Positions 21,955 to 32,036 of a stretch of 64,000 nucleotides of DNA are shown one piece after another; positions within the stretch are counted from its first letter, which is position 1, and every line of letters starts with the position of its first letter. Below the pieces are notes generated by a model. It searched no databases, was not told where the DNA came from, and saw only the letters and a list, made by a program, of their open reading frames with translations. This DNA comes from Sipunculus nudus (taxonomy: Eukaryota; Annelida; Sipuncula; Golfingiida; Sipunculidae), in assembly GCA_026874595.1 (NCBI GenBank), contig CM049318.1, forward strand, positions 35,795,956-35,859,955, written 5' to 3'. A program made the translations under genes and the position numbers.

Positions 21955-24220
21955 GTATCTGGAAACTTGAATAAAATCTAGTTTTTGATCAATTGGTTTC
22001 AAATTTCAGATTTTAACAGATGAAATGTTAATGTGTACATGCTGTGAAAATTATATCCACAGCACTAACAGGAAAAATTTGAATATTTATATTTTTTCAA
22101 ATGGTATCAGGAAAAAAAGAAAAGTATATTCAGCTATAAAACTAATACATGTGTTAAAATAAATCCAAGGATCAAAACACCCAATATATCATACCAGGAG
22201 CAAACTGGAGTTGGAAAGTTTAATTTTATGAACTGAAATAAAGGACCAGCAATATAAATTTTGATTATTTAGCCAGTCTCATGTAACAACTGATACAACC
22301 ATGAGTTATAAGTCAAACAAATTAAAATCTTTAATGAACACTTGTCTGAGTAATATTTTAAATTTTTGACATATTTATTTATTTTTTTAATTTTGAAATA
22401 AATATAAACCAACAAGCTAAAGACCTGGAAAAGACCTGGGAATTTAGATTAATTTAATATAATCAACTGCATCCTTGTCTATCATTATCTTGCTTCATAT
22501 AATCCCTAATAGTAAACAACAATTTATTTTAATTATTTATTTTTCATTTTTATGGTTGAAATGAAAAATACCCAATGGTGACTGCATGGTGTCATTTGAA
22601 ATACAATTTTGGCCATCCATGGAAGATCCATAAATGATAAGTAATTGCAAGGTAATCCCCTGTAACTCATTAACTATAAATTCCTTTTCCATTTATTTTT
22701 TTAAGTTCTTATCATAAACCAAATATTAAAAAAAAGTTTATTGTTATGTTTATGGCCTTAACAAATACTAGTGGAGGGGGTTGGACAGTTAGATCCAGTT
22801 GAAGCCTCCCAAGAGCTGGCTGGCTGCAGAGTGCCTCGCTTCAAGCATGCATAATTGGCCTGGAAGGTCAATGTGGGGACATAAAAGAGGGGCTTCAGTA
22901 CAGCCAAGGTGTGATATGGTCTCATAAAAACTTTCAGAAAAGCTAGTTTTTGACCAATTCCTTTTATAACTTCAGAATTTAGAAGCTTAAATCCTCACGT
23001 GTGCAAGATATGAAAATTAAATCAACAGTGCTTACAGGGAAAAAACATGCCATGGCCAAAGTTGGGCAAAATTTAAGGTACTGATTTTATATTTATGCTA
23101 ATAACTTATAAAATTTGAAAAATTCAGAACTAATTTTGTGAATACAATTGAATCTTGATTAAATAATGCTATTTCCCTGGCAAAAAATGTCTACCTTTAG
23201 CAATTTTCATGTTAAGAGAGTAAATATATTTCTTGATTTTTTACAAAGTGCATTATGTTTGGGCCTAGAACTTAAAACAATTACACAATACTAACATCAT
23301 TTCTGGCATATGCATAGCGAATGTATAAAAAAATATGTATATGATATATTATCAAAGTCAGATCAGTGGTTTTGATATTAGGCAATCTTAAAGTGTAACC
23401 ATGGGGTTTTAATGGAAAAATGAAGTTTTTTCTTAATATCTCGAAGGAATGCAGTCCTAGTGACCAAACTTTTAGTATGGTAGAGGATTTGGGGGACATC
23501 TAACTGTATGCAAAATTTAAGGAACTAAGAGCTGAAGCTGGGGAGCTGAGCTCTAGTAAACTGCATAACACTAGCTCAATGTAAACAATATGTGACATGG
23601 TGCTTGAAAACTTGAATAAAATCTACAGTTTTTGATCAACTGGTTTCAATTTTTTTGTTTTAACAGTTGAAATGGTAACAAAATCATGCTTTGAAAATTA
23701 AATCCATAGCAGTTACAGGAAAAAAATGTGCCATGGTCAAACTTGGGCAAAATTTAAGGTACCAATTTTATATTTTTGCCAATATTAAAAAAAATTTAAC
23801 AGATTTTGATCTAATTTTTGGTATACAATTAAATTTTGATTATTTAAAGTAGTATTACTGAAAAAAAAATTCCTACCTTTAACACTTTTGGTCTTAAGTG
23901 ACAAAATATCTTTCCTCATTTTTTTACAAAGTTCATTATGTTTGGGCCCATAACTTTTTTAAATTAAATATTACTGACTTAATTTCTGGCATGTACATAG
24001 GAACTATATAGAGGAATATTTATGGTAAAAATGAAGAAAACCAGATGAGTGGTTTTGATATAAGGCAGTCCTGAAGTGTGAAAATAGAGTTCTAATAAAA
24101 AAAATTGAGGTTTTTCCTTAATATCTCGAAGGAACGAAGTCATATTGACCCAATTTTTGGCATGGTAGGAGATTTTGGGGACATCTAACTGTATGCCGAA
24201 TTTCAGATTCGTAGGTCCAA
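21955..24220. repeat. Diverged tandem units of a ~680-bp repeat
   Basis: Three units, the first partial. Landmarks are AACTTGAATAAAATCTA with GTTTTTGATCAATTGG at 21968, a weaker form at 22940 and again at 23618; GGGCAAAATTTAAGGTAC at ~23066 and ~23743; TTTCTGGCAT at 23299 and 23982 (683 bp apart); ATATCTCGAAGGAA and GGGGACATCTAACTGTATG near each unit's end. The last two units are nearly full length. No coding sense is apparent. Confidence 0.85.
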
Positions 24221-24236
24221 TGGTGTCGAAACGTGC

Positions 24237-24313
24237 CGGTCTTACGGACGGACATCCAGACGGACAGACAGACGGACGGACGGACGGACAGACAGACGGA
24301 CGGACGACGGACA
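24237..24313. repeat. (GACG/GACA)n tetranucleotide tract
   Basis: Runs of GGACGGACAGACAGAC at the end of the 680-bp array. Such GACA/GACG runs are common at the ends of molluscan interspersed repeats. It is followed by a CAGCTGAGCTAAAAA element end. Confidence 0.9.
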
Positions 24314-24907
24314 ATGGACCACGACTATAGCTCAGATGACTTATAGTCAGCTGAGCTAAAAATCGTCCTACATTGAGTGACATCACTGGTTATTTTTTTC
24401 CGGAACTCTGCTACTTTGCTTCTGTTCAAGTACAGCCTTCTAATACACGGTACATGTACTGCCGAAGTGTATCAGTCTTCATTGAAAAAATCAAGTACAA
24501 TTCAAAACTGATCAAGTACATGATTTGTTTTGGTTGTTTAACTTTTTCCGGACTTCTAGTATATGGTTTAGAATTGAAATTCTTGATTGGGTTAAGATAT
24601 GGATGACTTTTTACATGATTATTGCTATTTCAAGATATGGTACCAAATACACTGCAAAAGAAGGCGTCAAGCTGTTCAGAAAAGTTTCAAGCTATTCAGA
24701 AAAGTTTATCTATAGTATCATGATAGTCAGATAAACTCAGATATGTGCTCACGAGATATTAATTTTAATAACATTTATTAAGTTAGTTTAAAGAGTACAT
24801 ATACTCGGTGCAAACTCCTTGTGCTTGAACATGTATGCAGGTACACGAAATTATTCCTGAATTTGTTAAATTCTTAAAATTTGCTTTTGTACACAAGTAC
24901 AGGACAC

Positions 24908-24909
<2 letters not shown>

Positions 24910-24979
<70 letters not shown>
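24910..24979. repeat. Compound (TA)n-(GA)n microsatellite
   Basis: TA to 24958 then GA to 24979. The matching site in copy B (~32190) has only a few TATA units, so the tract grew after duplication or shrank in B. Confidence 0.95.
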
Positions 24980-26814
24980 TTAAGGGACAATTCACAAATT
25001 AGTTTTCAGAATAATCAAGAATTATTTATCGATATAAAATGCAAGCGAAAGGAGCTCACAATTTTTTTTTTTATTTTCCACTCCTTAATCCACCAAATTC
25101 GCCGACTGTCGCATAGTTGGTGTCATTATGCGAAATCGAAGGCCTCAGTACATAATAGGGATTGTCCTGTAGCCACTTTGTAAAATGATGTATAATAAAG
25201 CATGCCGGCAGTTTTTTTTTTTACTCCTTAACATTATCCATATTTGAACGTTCGACGAACGATAACCCTCAGCTTCCGCCAGAAAACTTACTGTTCTCTT
25301 GTGTTGGCGAGAAATCAAGGGTATACTGTATTTATTACAATTTCTCTTGAAAAAAAAGGTCACCATGACCTATATTTTGTGACATATTGGAAAAGATGTG
25401 ATATAAGCACCCAGACAGTCAATAGGCTATTCTCACAGACAATATATAAAATTAATAAAAGAAATGCGCACCGAGTCAAATTAAGCTGAGCGTCATGGCC
25501 CATGGGCCTATTTTTTATCTTTGTTTTCAGGAAAATCTTTTAAGCAGTAAACTAACATTAATTGACATATATGATAAATATATAAAGTTTAATATAGTAC
25601 ACGTTAATTATTCATACCATTCATTACTAACTTCATATCAGGAACCTTATATAGGTAGTGCAAGCTATCTTCTTTGATATATATTGAAATGTAACTTGCA
25701 CATATAATTAAGAAAAGAAGAATACTCTCGAAACCTTTCTAAACATTTTGACGAAATTTATTACTCAGAACTATTAGTAAAACGTACCTAACTTGTAACA
25801 TTTGAAAGAAAAGCTTACAAAAAGAATGTACATGTTTTTTTATCAATCGATAGCTGTCTGAATGTTTTCGGAAATGGCCAGAAGCCTCTGTATTACTTTC
25901 TCCCCTGGGGATAAATTGAACTACTTATTTTGAGAAAAAAAATGGAATTTTCATTCTCGAGAGACGAATCAAGGAAACACTTCCGTAAACACAGGTTATA
26001 GACTGCAAAGCAGACATGTGTATAATTTGTCAACCATAGTAAACATAATGACGACGTTACTCAGGAATGTTTTGCCTGGTAGATAAAAAAAAAACACGTA
26101 AATTAGGGCAGTATAGCCGTTGATTTATAATCCCAAATAACAGTGGTTCTATAAAACAACAAACTCGCCCGTAAATAACCTGGTTGGAGAAGGAGAGATA
26201 TATGAATCCTGATAGTATTTTCTGTTTGCCTTTCAAAAGATGATGAACGGTATGTATCAAGATTTTTTTCATACTGTTTGAACTGTCACGTTATTTTATC
26301 TATTTAAAGGTAAGATTCATCGGTTTAATTTACCTTTATTCAGATGTCTAGGTATCTGCAGATCTAGCAGTGGTAAAATGAACGTTTCCCATCATTATTT
26401 GTTATTTTTGTTCACACTTGATTTGTCTTGGGATAAACGTCTTAGGTCACCACTTCCCATCTCCCTTACTCTCATATTCATTATTTTCTTATCAATGTTT
26501 TGTTGCCCTTTTAGAGTTTGTCGTTACTTTGGGAATTAAAGCGCCACAGGAATTTTGTTACGCCACTTTAATTTATGGGAGCTATATCGAATGGATTACC
26601 ACGTGTATTATATTATAATCAGAAAATGAGTTAAGGAAACATTTAATTTAAGGCGCCTTGATTAAACATGTTTGGCATTAATTCTAGAAGCATGTTGCAA
26701 CTAATTAATGTTAAACTAAATCAGTCGCCCAGATACTGAAATGTGATTTCATTAAAAAATAAGCATTCATAACGGCGAGCAATTCTTACAATGTGAATAT
26801 ATAAACTTATTTAT

Positions 26815-27012
26815 TTTACATGGATTGTACAAGGCACTCTCCATCACTCCTATAATGGCGTTTGGTAGTCTGTTTGGGTGGAGGAACCCGGAAAAACCAC
26901 CGACCTTGGACGGGCAACAACAACCCGCTCTCATAGCCACGCCGGGGATCGGATCCGGGTCGCAAGCGGAGAGAGCCGAGAATGTAACCCCTCGACTGTC
27001 AAGGCCCCTGTA
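26815..27012 (-). mobile_element. tRNA-derived SINE family S2, copy 2 (private to duplication copy A)
   Basis: On the minus strand: a GACAGTCGAGGGGTTACATTC A-box-like head, ACCCGGATCCGATCCCC B-box region (26944-26960), then TGAGAGCGGGTTGTTGTTGCC, CCAAGGTCGGTGGTTTTTCC and GGAGAGTGCCTTGTACAATC at the 3' end. The paralogous site in copy B (near 35590) lacks it while the flanks continue, so it inserted in A after the duplication. Confidence 0.75.
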
Positions 27013-27248
27013 AGTTTCAATTCCCCTGCGATAGTAGCTGCAAAATAGAGATCTTCTTATAATGATTATTATTTAAAAATAACGTTTTGATTGTGTCTTG
27101 ATATTGGTTTCGGTAGGGCTGATCGGTCCTTCTTCAGTATCAGGCTCCAGCATCACTGGAATTAATAATAAACCTTGAAATAAGCATTCTCAGGAATTCA
27201 GGATAGTCCCATATTCCGAGGTTCATTAGAGAATAAGTTCCCACAACA

Positions 27249-27475
27249 AGTGTTTGCTTTCACTAATTCGGGCCATAAACCCTATGTTCAATCGTGCATA
27301 CGTGACTGCACATTTGTGAATATTCCTTGAAGTCCTTTCTGTGTCCCGATCATTAGTCGGACTCCCATTAAATAAAATCTTCATTGGCCCATTCCCGAGG
27401 TAACCCTGAAAATTTCATGGGATCTCGTTCATGATTCCATGAGTTATGTTGTGAACGAACACACACACACACACG
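27249..27475 (+). repeat. Interspersed repeat family F, copy 4
   Basis: GTGTTTGCTTTCACTAATTCGG through GCACATTTGTGAATATTCC, CTTCATTGGCCCATTCCCGA and ATGAGTTATGTTGTGAACG, ending in a CA run. Paralogous to copy 6 at 36258. Confidence 0.75.
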
Positions 27476-27476
27476 C

Positions 27477-27890
27477 CGGCTTCTGTAGCTCAGGGGCAGA
27501 GCATAAGACTCAAAGCAGGGTGATCGTGAGTTTGAATCTCAGCCGATGCGGTGAGATTTTCACTGTTGGCCCCCACCCTGGGTAAGCGCTCTGCAGGCTC
27601 ACTTGGGAGGACTTGCCTAAAGGCCGTGTTTCACTCACAAACGAATGCGCCTTTCGGGGGTTCCTCGGTGTTATGACCCATCAATTGGGTAGATTGCCCA
27701 CCCAGGGCCGGCAGGTGCTGTGGTCACCTGGCCTTTTTGACGCCAGAATATAACATGAGAGTTGCGTGTGATACTGTCCAGTAACATAGTCCGAAACCGG
27801 AATGAAATTTTACAGATGTACATATATGTAGTTAAGTTAGCATTTAAAAAATTTAGGCGGTTACCTCCACCAAAATAAATATGAAAAAAA
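27477..27890 (+). mobile_element. tRNA-derived SINE family S1, copy 1 (private to duplication copy A)
   Basis: Begins GGCTTCTGTAGCTCAGGGGC, an A-box-like tRNA start (TAGCTCAGGGG), with GTGAGTTTGAATCTCAG as the B-box region. The body carries GCCCCCACCCTGGGTAAGCG, GTTTCACTCACAAACGA, GCGCCTTTCGGGGGTTCCTC and ends GGCGGTTACCTCCACC followed by an A-rich tail. The full-length partner is at 47975-48366 in reverse orientation. The paralogous locus in copy B lacks it. Confidence 0.85.
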
Positions 27891-27951
27891 AGCTTGTTTC
27901 CTGCGCGTATTTCAAACAGTTTCACTCAGCGTTATGCAGCAAGGCCACGTT

Positions 27952-28380
27952 ATTAGGGCCCCGCTTGATAAGCGGGTGCCCTATAGTAATCACTCAGTCT
28001 GTCCGTCTGTCCGTCCGTCTGTCAACAATTTTGTTTCCGGATGATAACTCCAGTTTAGATGGATATATTGATTTCAAACGTGTCATATATATGGCTCAAC
28101 GCTTATGTAAAAACCCCATTGATTTTTGGGTCATGAGGTCAAAGGTCAAGATCACAGAAACAACAACTTTAAAAGGAATGTGGATACATATTAAGCCGAA
28201 CTTTTTATCCCAGAAAATCCATCTTACAAATATAGCTCACATGCAAATAAGGGAAGATGCTTATCAATTTTTGGTCACAAGGTCAAAGTTCAAGGTCACA
28301 GGAGCTATTTGTCCACCAATTCAAGTCCGGATGATAACTGAGGGACTCGCAACATGAAGGGGCGTACAATCTTTAGAATG
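27952..28380 (+). repeat. Dispersed molluscan-type repeat with GGGCCCCGC start
   Basis: Starts GGGCCCCGCTTGATAAGCGGG (a CCGCTTG...AAGCGGG hairpin), then GTCTGTCCGTCTGTCC, TTTCCGGATGATAACTCC and two GGTCAAAGGTCAAG/GGTCAAAGTTCAAGGTCAC blocks. AGGTCAAAGGTCA at 28136-28148 is a perfect DR1-type nuclear-receptor half-site pair. A 158-codon open frame spans it but is a by-product. Its 3' half (from 28234) is the start of the triplicated unit. Confidence 0.7.
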
Positions 28381-28384
28381 CAAA

Positions 28385-28389
<5 letters not shown>

Positions 28390-28431
<42 letters not shown>
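28390..28431. repeat. (TA)n tract, unit 1 left
   Basis: Pure TA directly abutting the hairpin element. Confidence 0.95.
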
Positions 28432-28432
<1 letters not shown>

Positions 28433-28434
<2 letters not shown>

Positions 28435-28568
28435 TGTGTGAGGAATCAAACGATTGTAAGCATCGTGTTGAATAATTAGTTTCGTACCGTTCTATGGGAC
28501 TCTTTAGAACGTTATAACGTTTACACGATAGTCAACTCGATGCTTACAATCGTTTGATTCCTTACACA

Positions 28569-28570
<2 letters not shown>
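28433..28570. mobile_element. Hairpin MITE in (TA)n, copy 1
   Basis: 138 bp. Left arm CATGTGTGAGGAATCAAACG continuing ATTGTAAGCATCG; right arm is its inverse (CGATGCTTACAATCG continuing TTTGATTCCTTACACATG). The ~33-bp arms differ at one base (GTGTGAGG versus GTGTAAGG) and a weaker match extends inward (GTTGA...TCAAC). The loop is ~70 bp. Both sides are TA repeats, consistent with a TA-targeting element. No coding capacity. Confidence 0.9.

Positions 28571-28626
<56 letters not shown>
28570..28626. repeat. (TA)n tract between units 1 and 2
   Basis: Pure TA. Confidence 0.95.
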
Positions 28627-28628
<2 letters not shown>

Positions 28629-28780
28629 CTCACATGCCAATAAGGGAAGATGCTTATCAATTTTGGGTCACAAGGTAAAAGTTCAAGGTCACAGGAGCTA
28701 TTTGTCCACCAATTCAAGTCCGGATGATAACTGAGGGACTCGCAACAACATGAAGGGGCGTACAATCTTTAGAATACAAA

Positions 28781-28785
<5 letters not shown>

Positions 28786-28828
<43 letters not shown>
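28786..28828. repeat. (TA)n tract, unit 2 left
   Basis: Pure TA. Confidence 0.95.
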
Positions 28829-28830
<2 letters not shown>

Positions 28831-28964
28831 TGTGTGAGGAATCAAACGATTGTAAGCATCGTGTTGAATAATTAGTTTCGTACCGTTCTATGGGACTCTT
28901 TAGAACGTTATAACGTTTACACGATAGTCAACTCGATGCTTACAAACGTTTGATTCCTTACACA

Positions 28965-28966
<2 letters not shown>
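28829..28966. mobile_element. Hairpin MITE in (TA)n, copy 2
   Basis: 138 bp, same as copy 1 except for a right-arm change (TTACAAACG instead of TTACAATCG), which adds an arm mismatch. Confidence 0.9.

Positions 28967-29022
<56 letters not shown>
28967..29022. repeat. (TA)n tract between units 2 and 3
   Basis: Pure TA. Confidence 0.95.
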
Positions 29023-29024
<2 letters not shown>

Positions 29025-29176
29025 CTCACATGCCAATAAGGGAAGATGCTTATCAATTTTGGGTCACAAGGTCAAAGTTCAAGGTCACAGGAGCTATTTG
29101 TCCACCAATTCAAGTCCGGATGATAACTGAGGGACTCGCAACAACATGAAGGGGCGTACAATCTTTAGAATGCAAA

Positions 29177-29182
<6 letters not shown>

Positions 29183-29223
<41 letters not shown>

Positions 29224-29252
29224 TATATATATATATATATATATTTATATAT
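29183..29252. repeat. (TA)n tract, unit 3 left
   Basis: TA with AGATA and TTTA interruptions. Confidence 0.95.
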
Positions 29253-29364
29253 CATGTGTGAGGAATCAAACGATTGTAAGCATCGTGTTGAATAATTAGT
29301 TTCAGAACGTTATAGTTTACACGATAGTCAACACGATGCTTACAATCGTTTGATTCCTTACACA

Positions 29365-29366
<2 letters not shown>
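29253..29366. mobile_element. Hairpin MITE in (TA)n, copy 3 (loop deletion)
   Basis: 114 bp. About 24 bp of loop (CGTACCGTTCTATGGGACTC region) is missing. The arms here match further inward than in copies 1 and 2 (CATCGTGTTGA against TCAACACGATG), so copy 3 keeps the more symmetrical, probably ancestral, arm. Confidence 0.9.
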
Positions 29367-29411
<45 letters not shown>

Positions 29412-29412
29412 T

Positions 29413-29468
<56 letters not shown>

Positions 29469-29470
29469 TT
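29367..29470. repeat. (TA)n tract after MITE copy 3
   Basis: TA with several TTTATA interruptions and one TG. Confidence 0.9.
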
Positions 29471-29880
29471 CTATTAGCTTGACTTAAATTATTGGACTCC
29501 TTGCTTTTGTTTGTCCACGCATCCTAGGGACGCCTTTGGTATATATGTTTATATATTTTACAGTATAGGTCACACCAAACTATTGTTCTGCGTTGTGTGG
29601 GACCAAAAAAATACGGAGCGAGCGGTCACATTATGCCAGCTTGCTTGAAAATTTACACCAATAAGTTTGCTTCAATTCTTGAAAAGGTGCATGTGAACCA
29701 AACTTTTAGGCAATTTTTATCACGCATTTTCACCTGAAGGGTCAAAGCAAGAGTATACAAACAAGTCACAGCCTATTCAACCAAAAATTGGATAATGAAT
29801 TGATTCTGAACATGGATCGCCGACTGAAGTCGAGCAAACTACAACTCTGCATTCGAAGGATACAGGCCTGCGCCATGTGT

Positions 29881-29899
29881 GGGGGGGGGGGGGGGGGGG
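29881..29899. repeat. Poly-G tract (19 G)
   Basis: Uninterrupted G run. Absent at the paralogous position in copy B. Confidence 0.95.
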
Positions 29900-29907
29900 T
29901 CCCTACA

Positions 29908-30128
29908 GTTGGAATACCCATGTTTTCATTCATGTACTCGGCCCAAATTCCCAGGAACATTCTTGGATAAGTGACTGTAAATTTGTGAAATTTCCATGAT
30001 GACATTCCTGACTCTGTATTATGTACAGCATCCACAACAAATATAATCGAATCTTCATTGGCCCAAAAATGAAATAAAATCCGTTCATTTTTGTGTAATT
30101 TATGTTGTGAACAAACACAGGTATTTCT
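29908..30128 (+). repeat. Interspersed repeat family F, copy 5
   Basis: GTTTTCATTCATGTACTCGG, TAAGTGACTGTAAATTTGTG, CTTCATTGGCCCAAAAATG and TTATGTTGTGAACAAACACAG. Paralogous to copy 7 at 37100. Confidence 0.7.
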
Positions 30129-30164
30129 ATACCCCATAAAAAAATAAATATATGCCTCAACATC

Positions 30165-30335
30165 AACAGTGATAATACGGTCCGCTGACGACCTTGGATC
30201 TCAAGGGGGTGGCTATCAGAGTGGGTTGTAGCTGCCCGTCCAAGGCCGATCGTTTTTCTCTGTGTTCTAAGGTTTCCTCCGCCTGTAGATACCACCCAAC
30301 GCAACAACCTGAGCCACGTAGAATGCATCGGTAAG
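30165..30335 (+). mobile_element. tRNA-derived SINE family S2, copy 3 (shared by both duplication copies)
   Basis: GAGTGGGTTGTAGCTGCC, CCAAGGCCGATCGTTTTTCTC and GTTTCCTCCGCCTGTAGATACC. The B box has decayed (CTTGGATCTC). It sits at the same place as 37345-38200 in copy B, so it predates the duplication. Confidence 0.7.
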
Positions 30336-31598
30336 GTATAATATTCGTGCAAACCATGTGAAATAGATAACGTTTATAGTTGCTTAATTGCGATTCGGAC
30401 TGCATTGGACAAATCAACAATGTTATTAAATCCTTGTTTCACAGATTCGTAGCAAGTTATATATATTGAAGAAGAACCACACTTTTATTTTTGTTTGAAT
30501 TGTAACTGTAGTTCACCCGTAATTGTCCGTAAGACGACCCTGACGGTGAATTCTCAATTAACAATGTATGCATTACATTTGTCGAAGCTAAAAAGGCAAT
30601 TATTACAATACAGTTCTCTTTCAAGGCAAACAGTGGTCAGATTCAGAACGCCTAAAAGGGATCAATATACCAAATAATGTTTCTGGGTATGTTTTTTACT
30701 CCGTTAACACAGTCAATTGATTTCTCTTTATGTATGAAATGAAGAGACCATTCAGACTGTTTTCAGTTATTTAATCTCCCGGCGCCCCTATATACCGTTG
30801 AGAGTAGAAATAGTACCATAAATACACATTGTGCGACCGGAAACAGAATTTTCGTTTGGCGTATCTCACCCTGTGCACACAATTCATGGTTGTCTCGGTG
30901 GAGAAATATGTTAACGATTGTTTCTTAATGAAGGGTTGCAGGTGGGTTGATCTTCCAACATTATACCGCGCCATTCTCGAGGGAATGCAAATTAGATAAA
31001 TTTAAAAGTTATTATCATACAGAATTATATAAAATATACTCGATTATACAGTTGTAACAATATAAATATTGTAAGGATACAATTATTAAGATGGAGGTCA
31101 CCCCATTGTTTACTTGATGCAAATACAACCATAATGTTAATGCGGCTAATCCCAGGGTTTACAGTACAGACATACCAAAGGTTATTCAAAATATCTTTAG
31201 GAATTCAGCAAAATTGATTTATTTTCCCTCCAAGATCGAAAATCACAAATGAGAGCCACAGATAAGCAGTGGTAGCTGCATTGCAGACTGCGGTGTCGGT
31301 GAAACTGGCTTTAATCATTTTTTGACATTTTATCGCCAACATATCATGCTACGCCTGATAAGACGCCACAGACGTTAGGTATGTTTGTCAGTTTTTAATG
31401 GCAAATATAATTTGTGGACAGTATTCCGCATCAACTCAATATATTGGCAAATATATTTACTTGTTTCTGGAAACATTGCCCTCCGGTATATCTGCTTCCT
31501 ACAATTTTCGTATCTGTCTGGTTTGCCGTGACCACCGCCGGGAAACGTCGATGGTCGTTCAACATGCAGCTGAGGCTTAGTAACATGTTCATTCATTC
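30336..31598 (+). other. Well-conserved unique part of duplication copy A
   Basis: The best-matching long block between A and B (B: 38190-39547). I looked for a shared open frame. Several 60-70-codon frames occur near 31375-31602, but the frames are not preserved in B (stops and shifts), so no gene is called. Confidence 0.5.
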
Positions 31599-32036
31599 AT
31601 AACCAAACATTGTCCTACTGAAACAATCACGCCGATTCCTTTAAGCGACAAGTAACTCAGTTAAACGCCTTGAAATACACAGTATTCGATTATATGTGTT
31701 GGGATGTCAGACTTGATCATGTATTGAATTACGGAGAAGTTCAATTTTGTCAGCCAGCATCAAAATCAACCAAAAAAAAGTTGTATTCTGTATACATATG
31801 TTGCGGTTTTTTTTATTGTAATTGATTTTTTATGTTGTTGTTTTAGTTTTTCTCAAGCCAAACTGAGCTGAATAAAATCGGCTCACTTCGGCTGAATGAA
31901 ATATCGGCGGCGCTGCCTGATAATCTCGGCTCGGCTTGATCTTCACTCGGCTGGCGGCGGCTCAAAATGGAGAGCAATAGCTTAGTATTACGAAAGTCAA
32001 ATATATGCAGATCACAAGAAATCAACCTTTCACCTA
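31599..32036. other. Spacer between duplication copies
   Basis: 438 bp not shared by the copies. It contains a cluster of CGGCT words at 31885-31970 (for example TCGGCTCGGCTTGATC and CTCGGCTGGCGGCGGCTC), more GC-rich than its surroundings. Confidence 0.6.

Larger units (their letters stand above)
28234..29472. repeat. Triplicated ~395-bp unit: repeat tail + (TA)n + hairpin MITE + (TA)n
   Basis: AGCTCACATG starts units at 28234, 28627 and 29023 (393 and 396 bp apart). Each unit holds the same ~150-bp repeat tail (GGAGCTATTTGTCCACCAATT, GATGATAACTGAGGGACTCG, GAAGGGGCGTACAATC), a (TA)n tract, a hairpin element, and a second (TA)n tract. After the third element the tract runs to ~29469. The units differ by few bases, so amplification is recent. 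Confidence 0.95.
24755..31598 (+). repeat. Segmental duplication, copy A
   Basis: Aligns in the same orientation and order with 32037-39547. Paired landmarks (A/B) include TGCTTGAACATGTATGCAGG (24821) / TGCTTGCACATGTATGCAAG (32101); GCGAAAGGAGCTCACA (~25044/32265); GACTGTCGCATAGTT; TCTCGAGAGACGA (~25957/33580); CAGGAATGTTTTGCC (~26061/33686); ATCAGGAACCTTATAT; CAGTCGCC...GAAATGTGATTTCA (~26720/35440); TATGTTGTGAACAAACACAC; ACGGAGCGAGCGGTCA (~29616/36844); GAATTCTCAATTAACAATGTAT (~30549/38406); TCTCCCGGCGCCCCTA (~30774/38629). Private to A are two SINE insertions and the triplicated MITE block at 28.2-29.5 kb. Confidence 0.92.

Noticed and set aside
24783-25183. Ile-Tyr repeat proteins here and at other TA tracts
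   Set aside because: Translations of (TA)n.
27478-27560. Functional tRNA gene
   Set aside because: A- and B-box-like motifs are present but no cloverleaf can be drawn, and the sequence is the head of a ~390-bp SINE with other copies.
27881-28357. 158-codon open frame, the longest in the window
   Set aside because: It lies across a dispersed repeat with GTCCGTCTGTC runs, has no domain, and part of it recurs in the triplicated units. A by-product.
31375-31602. Possible gene conserved between duplication copies
   Set aside because: Frames on both strands break in copy B (near 39420-39540) through stops and shifts; similarity is DNA-level from the duplication.
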